Below are positions 1 through 5,379 of a stretch of 5,388 nucleotides of DNA, piece by piece; within the stretch, counting starts at the first letter, position 1; each line of letters opens with the position of its first letter. The stretch covers positions 1-5,388 of the forward strand of contig JAQCNR010000004.1 in NCBI GenBank assembly GCA_028274925.1, in the 5' to 3' direction. The DNA is from Halovenus sp. GTDB taxonomy: Archaea > Halobacteriota > Halobacteria > Halobacteriales > Haloarculaceae. The notes beneath the pieces were generated by a model. It saw only the letters and a program-made list of their open reading frames with translations. It did not search any database and was not told the origin of the DNA. A program made the translations under genes and the position numbers.

Positions 1-462
1 GGAACGGTGACCGCCGCCAACGCCTCACAGATCTCTGACGGTGCCGCGGGACTGTTGCTAATGGCCCGAGAGGTTGCCGAGGAACACGGCCTCGAAATCA
101 TGGCGAGTATCAAGGACCACAACGTCGCCGGTGTCGACCCCACGATGATGGGCGTCGGCCCGGTGCCGGCAGTCCGCGGAATCTGGGCGGAGAACGGCCG
201 CTCGGCCGACGAGTACGACCTCGTCGAACTGAACGAAGCCTTCGCCAGCCAGACACTGTACTGTCAGGACGAACTTGGCTTTGCTGACGACCGGTTCAAC
301 GTCAACGGCGGTGCCATCGCAATCGGTCACCCACTCGGGGCCAGCGGTGCTCGCCTGCCCGTGACGCTGATCCACGAACTGCAACGACAGGGTGGCGGAC
401 TCGGACTCTCGACGATGTGTGTCGGCTACGGGCAGGGCGCCGCCATCGAGTTGCGCGTGTAG
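1..462 (+). CDS. Thiolase (acetyl-CoA C-acyltransferase family), C-terminal part
   Basis: Thiolases catalyse CoA-dependent cleavage of 3-ketoacyl-CoA, the last step of beta-oxidation, or the reverse Claisen condensation of two acyl-CoAs, in the cytoplasm. The frame is open from base 1 and encodes 153 residues, about the last 40% of a usual 390-residue thiolase, so the gene starts outside the window. The first residues, GTVTAANASQISDGAA, match the conserved block in the middle of the family. NEAF is at 78-81 of this fragment, GGAIAIGHPLGASGAR at 103-118 carries the catalytic His (110), and CVGYGQG at 140-146 carries the second catalytic Cys (140). The usual CxGGG reads CVGYG here, with Tyr at the middle Gly. 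The nucleophilic Cys of the N-terminal half is not in the window. Degradative and biosynthetic thiolases cannot be separated from this fragment; the acyl-CoA ligase nearby makes a degradative role attractive. Confidence 0.95.
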   Translation, partial: GTVTAANASQISDGAAGLLLMAREVAEEHGLEIMASIKDHNVAGVDPTMMGVGPVPAVRGIWAENGRSADEYDLVELNEAFASQTLYCQDELGFADDRFNVNGGAIAIGHPLGASGARLPVTLIHELQRQGGGLGLSTMCVGYGQGAAIELRV

Positions 463-486
463 ACGCTCGCGTCGTCGGCGAAGCGT
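463..486 (+). terminator. Possible hairpin terminator after the thiolase
   Basis: Immediately after the thiolase stop, ACGCTCGC (463-470) can pair with GCG-A-AGCGT (478-486). This makes an 8-bp stem with one bulged A (481) and a 7-base loop. The bases after it are only moderately T-rich (ATTTCATTTA, 496-505), and archaeal termination depends mainly on T-tracts, so this could equally be chance pairing in GC-rich DNA. Confidence 0.25.
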
Positions 487-501
487 TGCCGCGTGATTTC
501 A

Positions 502-530
502 TTTATGATACTCGAACCGAGGAATTAATG
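502..530 (+). promoter_or_regulatory. TATA-like boxes upstream of the transducer gene
   Basis: The 98-base gap before the transducer turns AT-rich here. TTTATGATA (502-510) would place a transcription start about 25 bases downstream, near 530-535. A second candidate, GAATTAATG (522-530), would place it near 550-555, giving a leader of only some 10 bases before the ATG at 561. Either box fits the start at 561 better than the in-frame ATG at 528. Against this, GAGGA (519-523) sits four bases before ATG 528 as a Shine-Dalgarno-like sequence, so the alternative start is not excluded. Confidence 0.4.
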
Positions 531-560
531 CTGGGTGGGAATAGTCACTCAGATATTACC

Positions 561-2423
561 ATGGTTAACCTGTTCAGCGGACTATTTAACAGAGACAGTA
601 CCGAAGACGACAGCGAGTCGAGTTCAGGCGACCGGTCGCCGGAGCCAGATGGGGGAGTGGCCGCCGAGTCGATTCCGCGGGCAGCACTGGAGTCGCAGTA
701 CGACAGGCTAGACGAGGAGACGCTGACCGCCCACCAGACGCAGTTATCGAAATCGGCAGGCCGAGCGGCGACAACCGAGGCGGTCGGCGACATCGCCCGC
801 GCACAGGCCGCAGCGGGCGTCGACGCGGCGACGTACGCCGGCACCTACCAACTCGCCGTCGAGTCGGTCCTGGACCGGGCGTTCGACGCCATCGAATCGG
901 GAACGCCGGTCGAGGAAGCTCGTGAACAGGCCAAGGCAGACGTCGAGTCGACGATAGACAGCCTGGAGGCGGGGCTGGCGGCGTTCGACGACGGCGTCGC
1001 TGTCGACGAGGTCATCAAGGCCTTCCCGATGTCTGCGATTCTCGTCGGTGCCGACCACAGCGTCCTTGCCTACACCGGACGGCTGATGCGACTGGACGAC
1101 GACCACTCCGAGTTTCTCGGACAGGACTGCCGGGAGAGTCTCGCCGTCGCCACCTACGCCGACAAAGACCGCGCGAACACCCTCGCCGACAAGGTGGTCG
1201 AAAACCCCTACGACGCAGACGGGGCCTGGGACGTCGAGCGAACCGACGATGACAACCGGCTGGTCGATTTTCCGGTCTACCGCGACACGAGCGTCACCAA
1301 CACCGACGACGGGCTGGATACCCACATCGAGTTCGTCGCGGTCCCGATTTTCGACGACAGCGGCGACTTAAAGGCCGTCTTCGAGCTTATCGAGGACCGC
1401 TCTGAGGAGGTCGCCCGGGAACGGGAGATGGTCGAACTCATCGAGGAGGTGAGTGCGACGCTGTCGGCCATCGGCAGCGGGAACCTCGGCGCGCGCGTCG
1501 AGTACGAGGACAGCGACCACATCGACGACGGACTGGTTGGACTGTCGAACGATGTCAACGAGATGGCCGACTCCTTCGAGGAACTCATCGAGGACGTGAC
1601 CCGCGAGACGGGCGAACTGGAGGCGTCTATCGAACAGTTGACCGACGCGGCCGGACGCATCGACGGCAAGGTGAGCGAGCAAAACAGCTCACTCGGGGAA
1701 ATCGGCCGGGAAATCGAGAACGTCTCCGCGACGATGGAGGAGGTCGCGGCCAACGCCAGCGAGGTGACCGAGGCCGCCGAGCGCGCCAAGCGAACGACCG
1801 AGGACGGCGTCGCGGCCGGCGAAGACGCCCGCGAGGCAACCACGGCGGTCCGGGACGGCACCGAGGAACTCGTCGAGACAGTCGAAGCCCTCGGCACGAA
1901 GATGGACGAAATTAGCGAGGTCGTCGAAATCATCGGCGACATCGCCGAGCAGACGAATATGCTCGCACTCAATGCAAATATCGAAGCGGCTCGCGCCGAC
2001 CAGAGCGGCGACGGCTTTGCGGTGGTGGCAGACGAGGTGAAGACACTGGCGACCGAAACCCAGCAACACGCCGACGATATCGCCGCCCGCGTCGAAGAAA
2101 TCGAGCGCCACGCCGAGCGGACTATCGACGGTGCGGAGACCTCGTACGACCGCGTGGATACGGCCGCCGGACAGATCGACGACGTGCTCGACTCCCTGCA
2201 GGCTATCGCCGGCGAAGTCGACGACGCGGTGACGGGCATCTCGGAGGTCGCGGACGCAAACGACGACCAGGCCGCCCGCGTCGAGGAGGTGGCGGCGACA
2301 GTCGACCAGGTACAGGACCGGGCCGACGAGGTTGCCGAGACCACCGACGACGTGGTGGAAGCCGTCGACAACCAGAAAGACGTGGCGACAGACCTCTCGG
2401 CGACAGTCGACGAACTGCGGTAA
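561..2423 (+). CDS. Soluble methyl-accepting chemotaxis transducer (haloarchaeal Htr type) with PAS-like sensor
   Basis: The 620-residue protein should relay a cytoplasmic signal through CheW/CheA to the archaellum motor. No stretch is long and hydrophobic enough to cross the membrane. In order: an acidic Ser/Gly-rich N-terminus (11-40); a helical region (about 45-143) with a globin-coupled-sensor-like piece, IARAQAAAGVDAATYAG (78-94); a PAS-like domain (about 148-280) ending in FVAVPIFDDSGDLKAVFELI (258-277); a HAMP-like segment (about 285-345, with SGNLGARVE at 306-314); and a long signalling coiled coil (350-620). Its conserved hairpin tip spans about 455-497, including IAEQTNMLALNANIEAARA (461-479) and GFAVVADEVKTLA (485-497). 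Helices near 388-410 and 565-590 resemble methylation helices. No C-terminal CheR-tethering peptide is seen. There is one Cys (190). ATG 561 was chosen because the Htr-like protein begins there and the TATA-like boxes lie upstream; ATG 528 would add 11 residues. The ligand is unknown. Confidence 0.93.
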   Translation: MVNLFSGLFNRDSTEDDSESSSGDRSPEPDGGVAAESIPRAALESQYDRLDEETLTAHQTQLSKSAGRAATTEAVGDIARAQAAAGVDAATYAGTYQLAVESVLDRAFDAIESGTPVEEAREQAKADVESTIDSLEAGLAAFDDGVAVDEVIKAFPMSAILVGADHSVLAYTGRLMRLDDDHSEFLGQDCRESLAVATYADKDRANTLADKVVENPYDADGAWDVERTDDDNRLVDFPVYRDTSVTNTDDGLDTHIEFVAVPIFDDSGDLKAVFELIEDRSEEVAREREMVELIEEVSATLSAIGSGNLGARVEYEDSDHIDDGLVGLSNDVNEMADSFEELIEDVTRETGELEASIEQLTDAAGRIDGKVSEQNSSLGEIGREIENVSATMEEVAANASEVTEAAERAKRTTEDGVAAGEDAREATTAVRDGTEELVETVEALGTKMDEISEVVEIIGDIAEQTNMLALNANIEAARADQSGDGFAVVADEVKTLATETQQHADDIAARVEEIERHAERTIDGAETSYDRVDTAAGQIDDVLDSLQAIAGEVDDAVTGISEVADANDDQAARVEEVAATVDQVQDRADEVAETTDDVVEAVDNQKDVATDLSATVDELR

Positions 2424-3983
2424 TCAGGCGTCTTCGTCGCGAATCTTGAACTTCTGGACCTTGCCGGTCGTGGTTCGGGGCAGTTCCTCGACGAAGTGGA
2501 CCTCGCGTGGGTGTTTGTACTCCGCGAGCGTATCCAGGCAGTACTGTTTGATATCGTCTGGCGTCGCTTCGGCGTCCGGCGTCGGGACGACGTAGGCAAC
2601 CGGAATCTCGCCACGGCGGTCGTCAGGGATGCCGACGACGGCAGCGTCGGCGATATCTTCGTGCTCGAAGAGCAGTTCCTCAATCTCTCGGGGGTAGACG
2701 TTGTAGCCGCCCGTGACGATCATGTGTTTCTCCCGGTCGACGACGAAAAAGAAGTCGTCCTCGTCCCAGTAACAGACGTCACCGGTGTGGAACCACGTCG
2801 TCCCGTCTTCCTCGGTGAACGCCTGTTCGTTGGCCTCGGGGAGGCCGGCGTAGCCCTGCATCACGTTCGGACCGGAGACGACGAGTTCGCCCGTAATCTC
2901 GTCGAGGTCGGCCGCTTCCTCGTCGATTGGTCCTTCCTCGACGCGGGGCATCGTCTCGAAGTTCGGGCCAACAACCTTGGCGTCGACGCCGTCGAGCGGC
3001 CGGCCAATCGACCCCTTCCGGCGGGCGTCGGGCGTGTTGGCGTGAGTGACTGGCGACGTTTCGGTCAGGCCGTAGCCCTCGTTGAGTTGAACGCCGTAGA
3101 GGTCCTCGAACCGTTCGAGCACTTCGACTGGGAGGCTGGCACCGCCGGAGTTGGTGAACCGAAGTGAGTCGAAGGTGTACTCCTCGGCGTTTGGCTGGTT
3201 GATCATGTCGTTGAACATCGCGGGGACACCGAACATGATGCTGATTCCCTCGTCTTCGAGCAGTTCCATCACTGTCGGCGCGTCCCATTCAGGAATTGGG
3301 TAGTAGGTGCCGCCGGCGTACATCGACCCGTTCATCACGACGCTCATGCCGTAGATGTGGAACAGTGGGAGCACACCCAGCAGTTTATCTTCGGGCTGGA
3401 TCTCGCCGGGAATCACGCCGGAGTTCGTCCGGGTGGTCCAGCCGAGGTTGTGGTGAGTCAAGAGAACGCCTTTTGGCGTGCCCGTCGTCCCCGAAGTGTA
3501 GGGCTGAACGGCAATCTCGTCGTCCGCTCGGTCGACAATGTCAGCAGTATCCTCGGCGAGGAAGTCGTTGAACTCCGCTGCCCCTTCGACGTCGGCACCG
3601 ACGCTGATGACCTCGTGGACGTCGGTGTCGTCGAGGACGTCGAGCACTTCTGGGACGTTGTCCGCAAGCGAGACGACAGCCTCGGCACCACTGTCGGCAA
3701 GCAGGTGGCTGATCTCTCGGGCCTTGTACTGTGGGTTCATCGGAACGACGACGCCGCCCGCCCGGAGCGTCCCGTAGAACGCAGTCACGAACTGCGGGAG
3801 GTTCGGGAGGTAGATGCCGACACGGTCCCCTGCTTCGATGCCGCTGTCGTGCAGCGCCTGCGCGAACTGGCCCGCACGAGTCCAGAACTGGTCGTAGGTG
3901 AGTTCAGTCCCCTCGTAGACGATTGCTGGCGAGTCCGGATGTGCCTCGACAGTCTCGGCTACATCTGTAACGAGATTTGTCAT
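2424..3983 (-). CDS. AMP-forming acyl-CoA ligase (probable fatty-acid--CoA ligase)
   Basis: The enzyme is predicted to activate a carboxylic acid with ATP to an acyl-adenylate and then to the CoA thioester, the entry step to beta-oxidation. The 519-residue length is full for the ANL superfamily, and all core motifs are present. The ATP-binding loop YTSGTTGTPKGVLLTH is at 161-176, the A5 motif NEGYGLTETSP at 301-311, and A7 (HTGD) at 399-402. The hinge and A8 region, DREKHMIVTGGYNVYPREIE, is at 416-435, and PRTTTGKVQKFK at 502-513 contains the A10 catalytic Lys (508). There is no signal peptide or membrane segment, so it is cytoplasmic. The ATG at 3981-3983 gives a normal N-terminus, and a promoter-like element lies about 30 bases upstream. 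The stop abuts the transducer's stop with no gap. Chain length cannot be read from the sequence; medium or long fatty acids are likeliest, and an aryl acid (4-coumarate-like) is the main alternative. Confidence 0.94.
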   Translation of the reverse strand: MTNLVTDVAETVEAHPDSPAIVYEGTELTYDQFWTRAGQFAQALHDSGIEAGDRVGIYLPNLPQFVTAFYGTLRAGGVVVPMNPQYKAREISHLLADSGAEAVVSLADNVPEVLDVLDDTDVHEVISVGADVEGAAEFNDFLAEDTADIVDRADDEIAVQPYTSGTTGTPKGVLLTHHNLGWTTRTNSGVIPGEIQPEDKLLGVLPLFHIYGMSVVMNGSMYAGGTYYPIPEWDAPTVMELLEDEGISIMFGVPAMFNDMINQPNAEEYTFDSLRFTNSGGASLPVEVLERFEDLYGVQLNEGYGLTETSPVTHANTPDARRKGSIGRPLDGVDAKVVGPNFETMPRVEEGPIDEEAADLDEITGELVVSGPNVMQGYAGLPEANEQAFTEEDGTTWFHTGDVCYWDEDDFFFVVDREKHMIVTGGYNVYPREIEELLFEHEDIADAAVVGIPDDRRGEIPVAYVVPTPDAEATPDDIKQYCLDTLAEYKHPREVHFVEELPRTTTGKVQKFKIRDEDA

Positions 3984-4007
3984 ACGGTCGTTGGTCGTCG
4001 TAAACCG

Positions 4008-4018
4008 TCAAAAGAATT
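4008..4018 (-). promoter_or_regulatory. Candidate TATA-like box of the acyl-CoA ligase
   Basis: On the minus strand this reads AATTCTTTTGA, the only AT-rich block in the 104 bases between the hydrolase stop and the ligase ATG. Its centre is about 30 bases before the ATG, which predicts a start of transcription within a few bases of the ATG and hence a nearly leaderless message, as is common in haloarchaea. The box is not a clean TTTAWA. If real, the ligase is transcribed independently of the upstream hydrolase. Confidence 0.4.
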
Positions 4019-4087
4019 GCGCCTCGTGTTTTCCAGTGGTAACGCCTTCGAGTCCTGTGAGTGCCAGAACAAAGTGCCGACGACTGC

Positions 4088-5064
4088 TCAGGGACTTTGG
4101 TTGCCCCAGACTGCGGATTCGACGCGGCCCGGTGCACCATCTGATTTGAAGTAGTCACAGTGGTTGCTGACCGAATTGGTCACGTCGACAGTCGTGAGGT
4201 TGTCCGGCGCATTCGAGCACTGGACACCTTCTGCGCCAAGGCCTTCTCCGTCAGGCGTCCACCAGAGCAGGCCTGCCCAGAGTTCGTGCAGCGTACCGAC
4301 CGCTTCGTCGGAGCCTGAATAGAACGCGTACGCGCTGTCCGGGGCCGACTCGATGCTATCGTGGTAGTGGAAGATACGGTCGCCAGTCTCCCAGCGGTCA
4401 CAGACGAACCGCTGGTGGTCCGCCGGCCCGACGGTCACAACGTTGCCGATTCGGTCGTACTCCCACCACGGAAGCTCCTCGTGGAGCCGGTTGAGCATGT
4501 TGAAACAGGCACGGCCGCCAAGCGAGTGGCCGACGACGTTCACTTTTGTCCAGCCGTTTTCGTCCCACAGTTCGTCGATTAGCCAGTCTGCGAGTTTCTC
4601 GCCGTACTCCGCCGCCCGGTCCCACGCCTTCGTGTAGGTGAGCGTGGTTGCAGGCCACTTCGCAGAGAGGAAATCGCCATCGAAGTAGATGTTATTCGCG
4701 AGCGATTGCCCCTGCTCGGCAGCGAGGGCGTTGGACCCGAAGCCGTGAACGTAGATACAGACGGAATCAGCGAGTTCACTCACGTCGAATTGCGCGTCGT
4801 AGCCGCCCCACCACGGGTCGAGGTCGACGACGTCGAAGCCGTCGCCGCTCGGCCAACCGGTGAGACACTCGCCCAGTTCGAGATAGTCCCCGGGTTCTTT
4901 TTTTCCTCTTCGTCGGCCGCAGCACTTGATCCCGTCGCAGCGGTGGCGCCGGCGGCCCCCACCGCGGCCGTTGCTGTCGTCTTCAGAACCTTGCGTCGAG
5001 AGAGTCCCCCTGTCTGCTCATTTGCGTCCCCAGTCCCCCTGTGGTCGTCATTATTCCCCACCAT
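4088..5064 (-). CDS. Tat-exported alpha/beta hydrolase (lipase/esterase-like), reading frame interrupted after the signal peptide
   Basis: Probably an exported serine hydrolase acting on esters or lipids outside the cell. From ATG 5062-5064 the first frame encodes a twin-arginine signal, SRRKVLK at 22-28, an Ala-rich h-region (31-45) and an AAA-type cleavage site before Asp51. No lipobox Cys follows, so a soluble protein is expected. That frame alone ends at 4780 (94 residues). The hydrolase domain is one frame back (-1) and runs without a stop to 4088. Joined at the A-run near 4900, the product is 325 residues: an acidic linker (51-60), a Trp-rich block DLDPWWGGYD (81-90), an oxyanion-type YVHGFG (105-110), and the nucleophile elbow GHSLGG (179-184, Ser181). 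Catalytic acid and His are not certain; His302 in NHCDYF or His260 are candidates. The mature part has six Cys (67, 103, 187, 222, 283, 303). The hydrolase frame has only a GTG at 4783, which would cut off plausible domain sequence. It may be a pseudogene, a sequencing error or a frameshifted gene. Confidence 0.82.
4855..4896 (-). other. Possible stem-loop just downstream of the slippery heptamer
   Basis: Beginning with the first base after the heptamer, AACC(C)GG can pair with CCGGTT at the far end. Inside it GAC pairs with GTC, and CTCG with CGAG around the loop AACTGGG. This gives about 13 base pairs broken by a bulged C and small internal loops. If the outer stem is opened, the inner one starts about eight bases from the heptamer, a spacing usual for frameshift stimulators. 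Paired by eye only; GC-rich DNA forms such stems often. Confidence 0.25.
4897..4903 (-). other. Slippery heptamer A AAA AAG at the frame break (candidate -1 frameshift site)
   Basis: The minus strand has seven A followed by G. Read in the frame of the signal peptide, the codons are GAA AAA AAG AAC, so the heptamer A AAA AAG lies in the register of the classic X XXY YYZ slippery site, the same heptamer used in E. coli dnaX. A one-base slip back gives GAA CCC GGG GAC and continues without a stop through the hydrolase to 4088. Gain of one A would give the same joined protein, so a deletion or a homopolymer read error is an equally good reading of the sequence. Confidence 0.4.
5003..5042. repeat. 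Direct repeat AGTCCCCCTGT, two copies 29 bases apart
   Basis: Copies at 5003-5013 and 5032-5042 are identical over 11 bases. They lie in the N-terminal codons of the hydrolase, before the twin-arginine motif. The 29-base period is not a multiple of three, so the copies are translated in different frames and slippage between them would shift the frame. Confidence 0.6.
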
Positions 5065-5091
5065 AACAACAAGTGCCACCGAGCACCAAGG

Positions 5092-5104
5092 TATAAATTT
5101 TTCT
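5092..5104 (-). promoter_or_regulatory. Promoter (BRE plus TATA box) of the exported hydrolase
   Basis: On the minus strand the sequence reads AGAAAAATTTATA, an A-rich BRE-like stretch followed by a clean TTTATA box. The box centre lies about 30 bases before the ATG at 5062-5064, so transcription would start roughly five bases before it, giving an essentially leaderless message. This placement is the main support for ATG 5064 as the true start, and it argues that the gene is meant to be expressed. Confidence 0.7.
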
Positions 5105-5105
5105 G

Positions 5106-5130
5106 TACAATTGTATATTATTGACGTCAA
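5106..5130. promoter_or_regulatory. Two adjacent 10-bp perfect palindromes upstream of the hydrolase promoter
   Basis: TACAATTGTA (5106-5115) and TTGACGTCAA (5121-5130) are each perfectly self-complementary, and their centres are 15 bases apart. They sit just upstream of the BRE/TATA of the hydrolase, where archaeal activators or repressors commonly bind. The surrounding DNA is very AT-rich, which raises the chance of AT palindromes, but TTGACGTCAA has a GC core. Confidence 0.4.
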
Positions 5131-5315
5131 AAACAATAAATAGTAAATTAAAATAGGACTTAAACCCATAAATTTAATATTTGCAATAGTAACCAGTGCT
5201 GACTCGGCGGCGTCGCGTTCGTGGTTTCCCAACCCCCCCACTACCGACGTGTTGTTGTCTCGGAGTTGTAACGTTGTTGTGGGTTTATTCTGTACACGCT
5301 AGTGTGAGGGGCTAG

Positions 5316-5323
5316 TATAAATC
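5316..5323 (+). promoter_or_regulatory. Candidate rightward promoter (TATA box) near the right edge
   Basis: TATAAATC is preceded by GAGGGGCTAG and is the best TATA match on the plus strand of the intergenic region. It predicts a transcript starting near 5345 and running out of the window. This would make the neighbouring gene divergent from the exported hydrolase, so the two would share this intergenic region. Confidence 0.5.
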
Positions 5324-5324
5324 A

Positions 5325-5346
5325 ACCGGTTGTTCTGACACCGGTT
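5325..5346. repeat. Two ACCGGTT repeats 15 bases apart, operator-like
   Basis: ACCGGTT occurs at 5325-5331 and 5340-5346. Each contains the palindrome ACCGGT, and the first extends to the 8-base palindrome AACCGGTT (5324-5331). The pair lies between the TATA box at 5316 and the predicted transcription start near 5345, the usual place for an archaeal repressor operator. Confidence 0.4.
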
Positions 5347-5379
5347 CGCACGGACGGGCCGGAAGCAAGACGAACATAT

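Noticed and set aside
417..560. Transducer start at ATG 417 inside the thiolase gene
   Set aside because: It overlaps the thiolase end, encodes an Arg-rich non-homologous leader typical of an out-of-frame reading, and lies upstream of the TATA-like boxes.
1277..2683. Long open frame on the minus strand across the transducer gene
   Set aside because: Its product is Ser/Thr/Arg-rich low-complexity sequence with no recognisable domain, a mirror of the Glu/Asp/Ala-rich coiled coil on the plus strand in GC-rich DNA.
2496..4154. Open plus-strand frames across the acyl-CoA ligase
   Set aside because: They are antisense to a gene with every ANL motif in place and show no domain of their own; high-GC codon bias explains the lack of stops.
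4088..4783. Hydrolase as a separate gene starting at GTG 4783
   Set aside because: The same frame upstream of the GTG reads as good hydrolase sequence (WPSGDGFDVVDLDPWWGG), no promoter lies near 4783, and the missing signal peptide is found intact one frame away.
5091..5190. AT-rich block as a replication origin
   Set aside because: No origin-recognition-box-like repeats and no Orc1/Cdc6 gene in the window; a promoter explains the AT-richness at least in part.
5065..5241. In-frame N-terminal extension of the hydrolase signal ORF to an ATG at 5241, giving a hydrophobic segment
   Set aside because: The extension runs through 20% G+C DNA that contains a clean BRE/TATA pointing at ATG 5064, and it would put the twin-arginine motif far from the N-terminus.
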